Position numbers and translations under genes: made by a program. From positions 41,475,222 through 41,539,221 of the forward strand of contig NC_053119.1 of the NCBI RefSeq assembly GCF_010015445.1: 64,000 nucleotides of DNA, written 5' to 3'. Of this stretch, positions 15,101 to 28,771 are shown one piece after another; position 1 is the stretch's first letter; every line of letters begins with the position of its first letter. Under the pieces are notes generated by a model, which worked only from the letters and a program-made list of their open reading frames with translations, did no database searches and had not been told where the DNA came from. The DNA comes from Perca fluviatilis (taxonomy: Eukaryota > Chordata > Actinopteri > Perciformes > Percidae).

Positions 15101-15252
15101 ACTTAACAGATGTCTTATGTTCGCTTCTCTTTTTTCTCAGCTATTTGATAGGAGAGGAAGGCTACTGTCTGACCTCCATGCAGAGTGCCTTGGCCTATGT
15201 TGAGTCATTGTACACAGAAGAAACTCCGCTTCCTGCAGAAAGCCCCATTTGA
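305..15252 (+). CDS. vps9d1: VPS9 domain-containing protein 1, 3' eleven coding exons (5' part outside window)
   Basis: Seen: exons 305-367, 928-980, 2191-2278, 2413-2498, 3476-3624, 3864-4226, 4397-4526, 6014-6219, 9238-9322, 13161-13265 and 15141-15252 join in frame (1440 nt, 479 residues plus stop), all with GT/AG introns. The translation follows mammalian VPS9D1 block by block: [15 protein letters not shown], then [15 protein letters not shown], a Ser/Asp-rich linker (exon 3864-4226) containing SFEDLEQFL, and a C-terminal VPS9 domain. Known: VPS9 domains are exchange factors for Rab5-family GTPases on endosomes. The residues matching the Rabex-5 catalytic Asp and the Y-x-x-T pair are present (D411, Y451, T454 of this partial protein; P415 too), so the fold looks catalytically competent. 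The N-terminal MIT-like region must lie upstream. Activity of VPS9D1 itself is inferred from the family. The largest introns, 6220-9237 and 9323-13160, are swollen by transposons. Confidence 0.93.
1290..1365. repeat. Mirror-like homopolymer cluster (C7, A~27, T11, G7)
   Basis: Within vps9d1 intron DNA a run of seven C and a long A tract is followed by T11, then GTTTGGTTG, seven G, and a further T run. The C-A / T-G order makes an imperfect palindrome able to form a hairpin. The flank TACTGGACCTTTTAA resembles the end of the TTAA element at 30016-30565, so this may be a collapsed transposon end. Confidence 0.6.
2541..2905 (+). mobile_element. MITE relic of the GATCTTCAA...GGGGTCC family, copy 1
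   Basis: The start (GATCTTCAACAGGGGGTCC, then CAGAGTTACTGCAGGGG) and the internal block AATAGCTTAGTATT...AAAGGCTTTAG are shared with copies at about 34803-35282 and 38912-39330. The right end appears truncated. It is a non-autonomous DNA element in a vps9d1 intron; a hAT origin is a guess. Confidence 0.65.
3099..3148. repeat. (AT)25 microsatellite
   Basis: Fifty bases of uninterrupted AT dinucleotide in a vps9d1 intron. Confidence 0.95.
4896..5323. mobile_element. hAT-type MITE
   Basis: Terminal inverted repeats TAGGGCTGGG and CCCAGCCCTA bound 428 bp with no coding capacity. The flanking octamers TAACTGTG and GAACTGTT share their central six bases, as expected for an aged 8-bp hAT target duplication. 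It lies in vps9d1 intron 4527-6013. Confidence 0.72.
6542..6582. repeat. (ATT)n microsatellite
   Basis: TTA/ATT triplets with one C interruption, immediately upstream of the LINE fragment. Confidence 0.85.
6690..9015 (+). mobile_element. L2/Maui-like LINE, 5'-truncated, internally deleted, dead
   Basis: Seen: an endonuclease piece ([10 protein letters not shown], then [12 protein letters not shown]) at about 6690-7010 jumps to a pre-RT segment ([21 protein letters not shown]). A reverse transcriptase follows with [36 protein letters not shown] and YADDIQLY (the catalytic Y-A-D-D box). It ends in a C-terminal domain ([24 protein letters not shown]) with a stop at 8847. Stops near 7587 and 7826 and a frame change near 8275 break the frame. 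The 3' tail AAGGTGCTATATCAAATAAA is typical of L2-like fish LINEs. Inserted in sense in the intron between vps9d1 exons ending 6219 and starting 9238. No intact protein is encoded. Confidence 0.9.
9655..9770 (-). mobile_element. tRNA-derived SINE fragment
   Basis: On the minus strand an A-box-like GGTTGCCTCAGTGGGTAGAG precedes GCAGGCGCACAT, as in the tRNA-related heads of other SINEs in this window. No B box or cloverleaf is complete, so it is not a tRNA gene. Confidence 0.55.
10142..10580. mobile_element. MITE with TCTTAAAAAGTC-type ends
   Basis: The left end CCGCAGGGTCTTAAAAAGTC and the right end TTGACTTGGTGAAACCTGCAG are imperfect inverted ends. Repeated TCTTAAA motifs sit near both. No ORF; non-autonomous, class uncertain (hAT is my guess). 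In a vps9d1 intron. Confidence 0.6.
10788..11153. mobile_element. MITE with about 38-bp terminal inverted repeats
   Basis: The left end AAAGCCCTATTTACACGGGA and the complement of the right end AAAGCCCTATTCGCACGGGA continue to match over about 38 bp with few mismatches. The internal 290 bp is non-coding. A right-end relic of the same family lies near 57030-57072. Confidence 0.8.
11154..13160. other. vps9d1 intron sequence, nothing recognised
   Basis: A poly(A) run at about 11859-11875 and a T run near 12107 are the only notable structures. Open frames such as 12444-12692 and 12806-13096 lack family resemblance and splice context. Confidence 0.6.
13413..13575 (+). mobile_element. tRNA-derived SINE
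   Basis: A-box-like TAGCTAATGTGGTTGAGCG and a B box GGGTTCAATTCC (13488-13499) are spaced as in a tRNA. They are followed by the CTTTGCTGCATGTCATTCCC and CTCTCTCCCCTTTCA tail shared with the copies at 22918-23066 (minus) and about 25378-25480. It lies just after a vps9d1 exon. Confidence 0.8.
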
Positions 15253-16748
15253 AAAAGGTAAAGGAAACCCTGATAAACCTGTTGACCTTTGTGTGAAGTA
15301 AGCTGAAAGGGTATATACTGGGCTTCTGCATCTATTATTGCACATAGTCTCCGTCGATTCACCACAGGGCGTGTGGTGGTGTCATTTAAATGGCCCATGT
15401 GTGTGTGACGTCCTGTTTGGTACTTTCACCCACCAATGTAGCACAAGAAGACTTTGTATTTAACAATAGTTTTTTTGTCGGAGCGTTTTTATGATCTCAA
15501 CATTTCTGAACGCACTTAAAGGCAGCTTCATTTCACCAAGAAAGAGACAAAGAAAAGAGACGGAGGGACAGTCAGCTGCTACAGAAACACCTGGGCAGTT
15601 AAGTGCTTGTTTCATTTTTTACCCTCATAGTTGTTTGTTTTTTTTACTTTCTTGTGGCGGCGATAGAGAGAGGGATGTTTCCAGTTTATTGTACAGGACT
15701 CTCACACCACCCAGCTGAAAAAAGTTATGAAGTTATAAATAAATCTTTTACCCTACAGCCTGGTTTACAGACAGGTCTGAATGTGCTGTTCACTGCTCTA
15801 CACTGAAATAAGATGTTACCCATTTTAAATATTTAAAAAAAAGAAAATTGGACCAGCACAAATAAATCTTGGAAACAGTTCAAACTAATGTGAGGGATAT
15901 TTGGTGCCTTTTCTCTGAGCTGTTATTTTTCATCTGATCTCAGCCTTCTCCCAAACTACAAATTACAATGTAGACTCAGCTAATGTGGAGGTAAGTAAAT
16001 GAAAAACCTTTTTCGTTTAGACTGATCTTTATAAAAATGACTTGACACAATGACCTGCCTCTAAGTCAGATTACTGTTAGATTTGATCGTAGAACAGACT
16101 GAACTGTGTAGGGCAGGTCACTCTTTTCAGCAGTTTTGCCAGCAGTTATGAGGAGAGATGGGGGGGAGGGGGGGTACGGGGTGTGATGACATTGCATGTT
16201 ATAAAATGTGACATCCTCAACTGCCATTCCCCAAAACTCCCAGCGACACAATTATTCCACTACAGCCAAATATTTAATTTTGCAGATCGCTGTGCTTCAC
16301 AGAGCTGTCACTCATCTGCCGGGTGGCTGGATTAAGAAGTGGAAGCATTTGGAGTATTTCTTAATACAGGAACCGATTTAGTTTTAAATATGGTTTGTTC
16401 AATATGTAGACAGTTACATGATTTTACATGTCTTCTCTCTTACGCAAAATAGATTTTGACCACATTCATATCTAATAAGTTGCTTCTAGCCAGAGCTTCA
16501 GAAATCCTTTAAAGCATCCAGGGTAAAAACGTGAATATATACAGACAGGTATATTAAATACCTCCAAATAATTGGAGAAATGTAACTAATGTACTGTAGA
16601 TAAATCCTGAATACTGTTTTTGTTTTGCTGATTTTCAAAAGCCACTGTGTATGAAGTTCATATGCAATTTTGTCATTACAATAATTTCAAAAGTAGACAA
16701 ACCCAGTGATGGTTGGTACAGTCTGTATGGTGCTTTTTCCAGTTCATC
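15253..16748. other. vps9d1 3' flank, no further gene
   Basis: Probably 3' UTR up to about 15.76 or 15.88 kb. Beyond that is AT-rich sequence with a G-rich stretch at about 16158-16183. I see no supported exon. Confidence 0.55.
15738..15743 (+). promoter_or_regulatory. Candidate poly(A) signal of vps9d1
   Basis: AATAAA lies 486 nt after the vps9d1 stop. A second AATAAA occurs near 15862 and a third near 20059, so the true 3' end is not fixed by sequence alone. Confidence 0.4.
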
Positions 16749-17644
16749 TTAAAGTGATGGTTCGGAGTAATTCACCCTAGGGTCCTTTGCACCATGACCT
16801 TGAGCCAAACACCCCCCCAGAAGCTTTTTTCACCTGGGTCGAACATTGGGAGAGTTAGCTAGAGTAGCGTTATCAGCTGAATAGCTTAGCGCAGGGGCTA
16901 ATGGACCCACGTTTGTATCTCGTAAGTTACCCCACTAATAATGCCTGAAATGATACCAAACGTCTACAAGTAGTACAAATAGGTTATGCTCTCATAAAAC
17001 GATGGATTGGAAAGTTTGTAAGTACACCAGAAGTTTATGAACACTTGCCTGCTCTCTTCAGCTCTCTGCTGCTGCTGCTGCTACCTGCAGTTAGACGAGT
17101 GCTTAGGGCTGTCTACAAATTACTACACCGAAAAGAGATACAACTAAAATATTTATTAATTCAATGATTAAATAAGGTAATGTCTCCAAACTTACCTCAA
17201 TTATTACTTGTCTCTTGCTAGTTATACTACAGCACTTACTTTAAAAAAAAAGTTAAATTAATAAATATTTTTTCGGTGTTGTAATTTGTAGACGGCCCTA
17301 AGCACTCGTCTTACAGCAGCAGCAACAGCAGAGAGCAGAAGCCAGCAGGCAAGTGTTATTTACATAAACTTCTGGTGTACTTACAAACTTTCCAATCCAT
17401 CGTTTTATGAGCATAACCTATTTGTACTACTTGTTGTACGCGTTTGGTATCATTTCGAGGGGGGTAATTAAAGAATACAAACGCGTGGGTCCGTATACCC
17501 TGCGCTATTCAGCTGATAACGCTAATTCTAACTAACTCCCAATGTTAGACCCAGGAAAAAAGCTTGGGGTGTTTGGCTCGAAGTCATGGTGCAAAGGGAG
17601 AAAATTTATTACCCTAGGGTGAAAAAAAAAAAAAAAAAATTTAA
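16749..17644. mobile_element. Long foldback DNA element with TTAA target sites
   Basis: Two arms of about 400 bp (16749-17161 and 17247-17644) are inverted copies of each other around a loop of about 85 bp. Shared landmarks are CACCCTAGGGT near each tip, TTTGCACCATGA/TCATGGTGCAAA, ACGATGGATTGGAAAGTTTG and its complement, and GACGAGTGCTTAG and its complement. TTAA occurs at both ends (16749-16752, 17641-17644). No ORF. TTAA targets with very long inverted repeats fit a Kolobok- or piggyBac-type non-autonomous element; the superfamily is inferred. Confidence 0.85.
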
Positions 17645-21050
<3,406 letters not shown>

Positions 21051-21863
21051 TATTGGGAGTAACTCGTTACAAAAGTAACGCAATTGCAGTACAGTAATGT
21101 AATCCTTGTTGCTGTAACGCAGTAATATAATGCATTACTAATTACATTTCGGTAATATACCCGTTACAATCTCAGTAACGCGAGTTACAACGCATTTTAA
21201 CGCAACATTTAACTAAATGTTGCGTTAAAACCAAAAACGCACCACTAGTGGTTAGTTTAGTTAGTTAGTTACTGGTTTAGTTTCCACCAACACTAACCCA
21301 ACACATTTCTTCACAAAAAAAAAAAAAAGCCGTGAGTATTATTTCCTGTCGCTGGGTCCGATGGTTGAGATGACTGCAGAGACAGATACATTTGCGAGAT
21401 GGATATTATTTTCAGGAGTTTTTACGCTGCGTTTAAGCGAGCTGTCCTGTCTATGTTCCCCGTGGTCAGAGCCAGAACCAGAACCAGAGACGGTACGGAC
21501 AACATCTGTGTCCCAACCGGTGACAGCAGTGTGTCCGAGCTGCTGACCGATACACGTAAATATCATTACATTTTATCAGCCGTGGAGAGTAACTATGCCA
21601 TACTTAACTGCAAGGTACTTTTAATTGAGTATTTTCATTTTCTCCTACTTGCCTATAGCCTACGTTTTCATATGCATATTAATTATACAAAATACTATGA
21701 ATAATGTATTAAAGTGGATGAAGAGGAGACTTTATTGATCCGGTGGTGAAATTCACAAGCTACCTGCCAAGTCAAACTTCTGCTGTTATTTTGGTGAAAG
21801 TAACTCAAAAATAATGCAATAGTAGTGTAGTAATATTGTAATATAACTAATTACTCTCCAATA
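21051..21863. mobile_element. hAT-like element with TATTGGGAGTAACT ends
   Basis: The left end TATTGGGAGTAACTCGTTAC and the complement of the right end TATTGGAGAGTAATTAGTTA pair imperfectly. Subterminal AAGTAACGCAATTGC and GTAACGCAGTAATA repeats are typical of a common fish hAT family. The interior holds a short non-matching ORF and TTAG repeats. A target duplication is not clear. Confidence 0.7.
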
Positions 21864-22917
21864 GGAATAAGAATCTAACCTAAGAAATGAAATTCATAAC
21901 AATAAGATCCTAAACTTTAAGCCTTCAAAAGTTATACTGTTTATGTTAAAATGTTATGGTTATAAAGATGAGTAGAGCTTCTCTACTTCTACATCCTGCA
22001 GACATGGAATCACACCAGTGTCCACTATCCGCCCTGCTGTTTGTGTCTGTATGAGTGAATCAGGCACTTAATCCCACAGTAACACCCAAGCTAAATCTTT
22101 GTATAAGGGACGAGTGTACTTATTTATCCCTCTCGTTGTCCTCGGGTCAAATTTGACCCATTTTCAAAAAGTTTCTCTATCAGACATTTGGTTTTCTTTC
22201 AACCAAATTGTCAAAAAATAATGCCATTCATGATTCCCTACAACGACTTTATAGCATTAGAAAAAAAATTGGAAAAAGCTTTAAAAATGTGGGGAGGAAA
22301 CGTTGAAAAAACATCGGGAAAAATTACTGCTGGTTAAGGGGGAAAAAAGGATAATTTTAAAATTATTTTAACTTTTGTCCTGAAAGAAATGTGAATCTGA
22401 AAGAAACAAGTGCTCCTCCAAATATGACAGGTGTGGTAAAATGTTCTCTCACCCTGTTGTCACACTTTGGCACTAAACACTTTACAAGACCACATTTTGA
22501 ACCAATTAGTCTATAGTTGGTTGACTCTGTGTGACATGCTAGCACACATCTGTGTTTACGAGTGTGTTTTACTGCAGTGTCAGGGATTGTGGGACACACC
22601 CAGGCGGAGATGGCGTGACTCGAGAGTTCTGACCTCAAAGCTGGCTGCTGATATGATACAAGCCTCTGGAGTGTGTAAACTTATATCAATCATTTCCAAA
22701 GGAACAAGCATGCAGGCAGCTGTTACTAAATAGATACTCAGGGTTGCAGCACGCAAACCGTTGTGTGCTGCACCTAAGCCGAATGAATGTAAAATCCATG
22801 TGGACATCAAAACGAACTAAATGACAGATTTTCTCAGATCTAATGATTGTCGTTGGTCCCCAGCAGGTTTTTGTCTTTAAGCTTTTCTATTTTTAAGATA
22901 AAATATTTTGGGCATTT

Positions 22918-23066
22918 TAGCCTTTAATAGACAGGACGGGGGAGAGAGGGGGGAAGACATGCAGCAAATGGCCGCAGGTCGGACTTGAACACTGAGCCGC
23001 TGCATCAAGGACTGAGCCTCTGCATATGGGCTTACTGCCCTATCAGGTGAGCTACCCAGACACCCC
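22918..23066 (-). mobile_element. tRNA-derived SINE, minus strand
   Basis: The minus strand reads GGGTAGCTCACCTGATAGGG (A-box-like), then GTTCAAGTCCGACCTGCGGC (B box), then TTTGCTGCATGTCTTCCCC. This is the same family as 13413-13575, with an extra GGCTCAGTCC repeat. Confidence 0.78.
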
Positions 23067-23899
23067 TCTTTAAGCTTTTTGAGTGTTATTTATTCATTAT
23101 GTGCTATAACCTTACCAACATTTTAGTCACAGATATTGTGACCATAGTGGTCTAAAATGCATGTCAAATTGCATATTTTTTTTATTGAAAAATTTAACAT
23201 TTTCATAAGTGAGGACCATTAAACCTCTTATAACCATTATGTGCACCTAAGTCTTCCACAGACCTAGGGAAAACACTGGAGACTGATAACCTTTCTGTCC
23301 CCACAATGCTGTGACTCCTAGTGACTCTCCAGGCCAGGGAAACATGATATCTCGCTGCTCACAAGAAAGACAGAGCGCTGTACTGCCAAGATCACAACTT
23401 GTTTTCCCATCTCTGGTTTAAAATTTTAATCTGTCTGGTCTCAGCCACTCCAGTTTTTAATCAAAAGCAGAGGGGCATTTTGACACAGAGCTTTTGACTG
23501 TAAAAATGCTTTTCCTTATTCGTTGTTATCATCTCTAACAGTAATCTGTTGTATCCAGGGCTCAAAATTGGCACCAGCCACCAGCCAAATGCTGGTAAAA
23601 TATGCAAATGCTGTTAGATTTCCTTCACTCACCAGCCAAAAATGTTATATTAAACTATTGAGTGGCTGGTAAAATTTTAACATTCACTAGCCAGTTGGCT
23701 TGTGGACAAAAAAAGGAATTTGCACCCTGGTTGTATCATTAGGTAAAGGGCAGGTCTGAACCATCTTATTGGTACTAATACTGCTGAGGCACAAAAAAAT
23801 GTAAATATGAACCTCATGGTGGAGCCAGAAACATCTGGGGGTTTTAATATTTGTGATGACCTATTGAGTTTTGCTATTTGTAGTTGCATCAAGCATCTA

Positions 23900-25363
23900 C
23901 ACTCACCTAAAGGATTATTAGGAACACCATACTAATACCGTGTTTGACCCTATCCTATCAATATGGACCAACATTTCTAAAGAATGCTTCCAGCACCTTG
24001 TTGACTCAATGACACAAAGAATGAAGGCAGTTCTGAAGGCGAAAGGGATTCCCCACACCATTACACCACCACCACTAGCAGCAGCCTGCCCAGAGGTAAC
24101 AAGGCATGACGGAGCCATGTTCTCATTCTGTTTACGCCAAATTCTGACTCTACCATCTGAATGTCTCAACAGAAACCAAGACTCATCAGACCAGGCAACA
24201 TTTTTACAGTCTTCAACTGTCTAATTTTGGTGAGCTTGTGCAAATTGTAGCCTCATGTTCCTATTTTTAGTGGAGATGAGTGGTACCCGGGGGGGTCTTC
24301 TGCTGGTGTAGCCCATCCACCTCAAGGTTGTGCGTGTTGTGGCTTCACAAATGCTTTGCTGCATACCTCGGTTGTAACGAGAGGTTATTTGAGTCAAAGT
24401 TGATCTTCTATCAGCTGGAATCAGTCGGCCCATTCTCCTCTGACCTCTAGCATCAACAAAGGCTTTACTTCAGGACTGCAGCATACTGGATGTTTTTCCT
24501 TTTTCAGACCATTCTTTGTAAACCCTAGAAATGGTTGTGGGTGAGAATCCCAGTAACTGAGCAGATTATGAAATACTCAGACCAGCCCGTCTGGCACCAA
24601 CAACCATGCCACGCTCAAAGTTGCTTAGATCACCTTTCTTTCCCATTCTGACATTCAGTTTGGAGTTCAGGAGATTGTCTAGACCTGGACCACACCCCTA
24701 AATGCATTGAAGTAGCTGCCATGTGATTGGTTGATTACATAGGCGGTGCCAGGGAGGGGCTAGGGGGTGCTGTAGCTACCCCTAGGATTGCCATAGCACC
24801 CCCAAGAAATTGCTGTGGTTGATAAATAAATAAATAATCATTTGTGTAAATTAGTATAATATAAGTATAATTTATATTAGAAAAATGAATAAATACATTA
24901 ATAAAACAGTGAGTCAGTTGATAGGGGTCCATGCAAGGATAGCCTACATGCGCGTGTGTTTTTATGTGTGTGGTGTTTTTGGCCTGCTGCATTACTCTTC
25001 TGAGCCAACGTACGAGAGCTGCAGTAATGATTGTTTGAACCTGGCTTGTTGGCTGGTATATGAAATATGTTTGGTGGGCTAATCAGAGTTCTATGGTGCT
25101 GTTGTATCGGCAACTTTAAATCAATCTCTCTCGTTCGCTCGCTTAGTAAACCGCAGCGGAGGTGGGTGGGCATCTGCGCGAGTGTGTGTAACGTTAGCCT
25201 ATTTGTGTCAAGGGAAACTCAACATTTCAGAGCACCCTCACTGAAACGTCCAGCAACCCCAAAGCACCAGCAAAAGAACATCTCTGGCGCCACCACTGGT
25301 TGATTAGATAATTGCATTAACGTGAAATTGAACAGGTGTTCCTAATAATCCTTTAGGTGAGTG
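23900..25363 (-). mobile_element. Tc1-like transposon relic interrupted by a hAT element
   Basis: Inverted ends CACTCACCTAAAGGATTATT at 23900 and its complement ending at 25363 are flanked by TA on both sides (23898-23899, 25364-25365), the Tc1/mariner target duplication. The minus strand carries transposase remnants, e.g. GRLIPADRRSTLTQITSRYN (about 24371-24433), matching the helix-turn-helix start of Tc1 transposases. The relic lacks much of its 5' and central coding region. Element 24738-25298 sits inside it. Confidence 0.9.
24738..25298. mobile_element. hAT non-autonomous element nested in the Tc1 relic
   Basis: 561 bp bounded by CATAGGCGGTGCCAG and CTGGCGCCACCACTG (imperfect inverted ends). 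Both sides carry exactly GTTGATTA (24730-24737 and 25299-25306), a perfect 8-bp hAT target duplication. Removing the insert and one octamer restores a continuous Tc1 sequence. No transposase is present. Confidence 0.9.
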
Positions 25364-25377
25364 TATATGGACACCTG

Positions 25378-25480
25378 TTGCCTGTATACACAGTTGGTGC
25401 ACCCCATCCCCCCTCTCTCTCTCCCTTTCATGTCTTCATCTGTCCTGTCAATAATGGCCAAAAAATAATCTTAAAAAAAA
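25378..25480 (+). mobile_element. SINE tail fragment
   Basis: CCCCTCTCTCTCTCCCTTTC, then ATGTCTTCATCTGTCCTGTC and an A-rich end match the 3' part of the SINE at 13413. The tRNA-like head is missing. Confidence 0.6.
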
Positions 25481-26012
25481 GAAATCTTGGGAGGAGAGAG
25501 GCAACGAGCAAATGTGTTTTTAGAGGGATGAGACGTCCTTTCCTCTGAAGCGTCATATGAATTCGTCAGCAACTCCTTCAGCTGCACGGCTTCCAGTGTA
25601 TCCTCGCCTATAGCTCCTCGGTGATCCCTCCTCGATGCTCGGTCCTCGGTCTTCGGGGCAGAAATAAGAGCTTTGAGACGGACTTCACCGAGGAGGGACA
25701 GAACCACTTCTGGTTCAGCTGAGGACCGAGGAGTCGAGGAGCTGTCAGATAAGAGTTGTGAGATGCAGCCGTGTAGTAGCGCAGCACCTAGAGGTCCTTG
25801 CAGTCGGTTGTTTATCCTGTGTCATGAGATTTTACAAGTGTGTAAATAAGACCGAGGTCACCGTCAATATTTGCACAAACTTTTGTGGCAAACTATCTTG
25901 TCGGGGCTGTACCCGATAGTCAGAACATGAATATAGCAGCAAACAAATATTTGCTATGTAAAGATGTAGTGGAGTAATGGCGTCCTGAATAGAGAATAAA
26001 ATCACACATTCC

Positions 26013-26101
<89 letters not shown>

Positions 26102-28771
26102 CTGAGTGCATGCGAGTGCCTTGTGCGTTGGTATCAGATGCCGAAAAAGCGGCATTTGACGGGTTGGGGAACAGTCTGTGAGAGCCGCATCCCTGACAAC
26201 TACATAATGACAATGGCAAGTTTCAAAGAAATTTGGATGGTGTAACAACGCAGGCCTGCTTGGCTCTTTCGGTAAATGATTGCAAAGATTTACAAAGAAT
26301 ATGTTTACAGCATTTCCTCTCTAACTGGGACGTTTTGGGACTGATTTGCGGGATCCCTGGACGAAGTACACACGGTGATACACTGGTAAGAGCATAAGTC
26401 ATAGCGATTTACCCTCTGGACACAATTGACATCTGTACCAAATTCAATGGCAATCTAGCCAATCCACGTGCTGTACTGTATACTGTATACAAGATATTTC
26501 AGTGTGGACCAAAGTTGTGAACCGACCGACAGACCATCATTGCCATCTCTAGCGCCATGCTGCTGGTGTGACTAAAAACAAATCTAGATTCCACATTATT
26601 CTTTTGGCTGACACTGCTTTTTCACATCAAAGCCAGTGTTTCGCCCAATTTTCTCTCATTTAATTTAATCTGTTCATCCACATGTCCTTTCTGACTGATC
26701 CTCACTCTATTGAGTCTCTTTTGGAAGGCTGTAGCCCCTCGTTCCCTCCTAAACAAAAGCCTGTTTTCTTTTCCTATTAGAGTGAGAGGAGTCCTCTTCA
26801 CAGGGCGAACATGGCCGTTGTGTGGGTGTGTTTGACTGTTTCCGTCTTTTTCAGGGGGGAGAGAAAGGAAGGGAGAAGGGCAAAAAGAAAGCGGGGCCCA
26901 ATGGGTTCTGCCTCGCAGTTTAATTATAATTTGGCCTAATTGAGCTGTCAGCCGACAAGTTCTAAACAAAAACTGTGACTGATGACTAAATGTAGTCCAC
27001 ATCTTCAGCACAGGCATCTTTATTGGCATGACAAATTAACATTCTTGTCATGGAAGCATGTATGTACTACCAGAGCAAGTAAACAAGACAACACCCCCCT
27101 TTCATACTGTCGTTTGCTGTGGCCCCCAACCTTCTGTTTAGTTTATCTAAGGCTGGTTAGTTTCTATGAAGACATGCTGGCCCAAATAACGGGTGGCAGA
27201 TAAAGGGGCCCATGGGGGGTCGGTGCTGGTGCTTGAGAACGGGACAGAGAGTCACGCTAGGGGGATGTACTGTAATTGTGTCAAACCCACCCCACCCCAA
27301 AGATCAACCTACTTGCTCTGTATTATTTGCATTAATTTCCTTTCAGTGCTCCAATGTCCCCATAGTGACAATCAATCTCGTCTTTAAAAAGCAATAAACA
27401 CACGGGATAAAAGATGTGGCACATATCTTTGTTTATTGGTACTTGAATGCAAAATGCTGCATATTTAAACTTTAATTTTTCACCTTAGTGTGATTCAACA
27501 AAGTCAAATTGTCCGAAAGGGGGATGTTGAGGATTTGAACTCTCTTTTCATTCTTCACACTTTATTCTAACTCCTTCAGTCACGTTTTGTGTTTACAACC
27601 TAGTGCAGCAACATGAATGTCTTCAAGTAGAGACTGTAGGAATGTGTGTGCAGTCATCCCAATTTGTAAAGTTCAGTTACGTTGAGACTACAGTCGCCAA
27701 ATGTCAGTTTTCCTAATATGTCCACCGCTTCGCAAACGTTTTAAAACTCTCGGGGCTAAAAAATGTCAAGTCCTCGACATACGTATATTCCTAAATCCTA
27801 ATCATATCAGGACACGACGTGTCAGTATTGTATTGCCTCTCCTCTTCAACCATGTTGCACTTTTAGCCATATGTCAAGATGTTAAAGATACCCTGTGGAG
27901 TTGTCATGTAAGCAAAGTTACACTTTGCTTTCTGTAGGCCTAACAAACATATTGAATACCATTTCCCTCTTCATTAAACATCTGCAAAGTCAGTTTTTGT
28001 CTTAAAAACCTGCATTATTTACATATTTGTTTGCTAGCTAGCAATCTTCTTGATTTTTACTTAGGCGTTGCTATGTTTATGAGCAGTTAGCGCCACCAAC
28101 TGTCAATCAGTGGAAGATTATGAAGCGTCCTGTTAGGCATGCTGATACAGAACAAAATCCAAAATCCAAACATTACTCCGTAGCTCCACAGGGCACCTTT
28201 AATTCCAGGTTTGTAGATATATACGCTCAGCTAATCTACAACCAAACAACCTCTTCTTTTCAAATACCAGTGAGGAACTTGAAATCCCTCCTTCCTGTGC
28301 TTTCAATCTTCACCTGCTCTGTCCAATGGTCTGGGCTTAAGAGGTCTAGTTTCATACCAAGTGTATTAAGTAGATCCATGTAGTAATGGTGGGATTACAT
28401 TGGCTATCATGCCTTCCAACGATGTAGAAGACAGAACAGAATTGTGTGATAATATCTGTACAGAAGCAGGCCACAATGAGAAGGTGAGATTTCAAATCCT
28501 GTGCAATTTTTTAACAGACATATCACACATAACACATGCAGAGAAAACAGTTAATCTGAGAACAGGTGGCTGATTATACAGTAATAGTTGAAACAAAAGA
28601 CAATTCACATAAAGTTGGGCATGGATGGGGTACAGACTTGTGGGAGAAGAAAACACAGGAACCAAAAACTATTTAAATGTGTTTCTGGAGAGTTCAGTAA
28701 GAGTAGAAGCAGAAGAGGTGTAGATGTGTCGCCGTGACAACAAGGGAGCGCTGGAGCAAGGGTTTCCAAGT
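25481..28771. other. Intergenic and 3' flank, no supported gene
   Basis: Contains a CG-rich stretch with inverted CCTCGGT/ACCGAGG motifs at about 25600-25745, a TG tract, and a degraded fish repeat at about 26450-26560 whose complement resembles 56070-56180. No exon seen. Confidence 0.5.
26016..26098. repeat. (TG)n microsatellite with one GG interruption
   Basis: Eighty-three bases of TG repeats broken by one GG near 26054. Confidence 0.95.
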
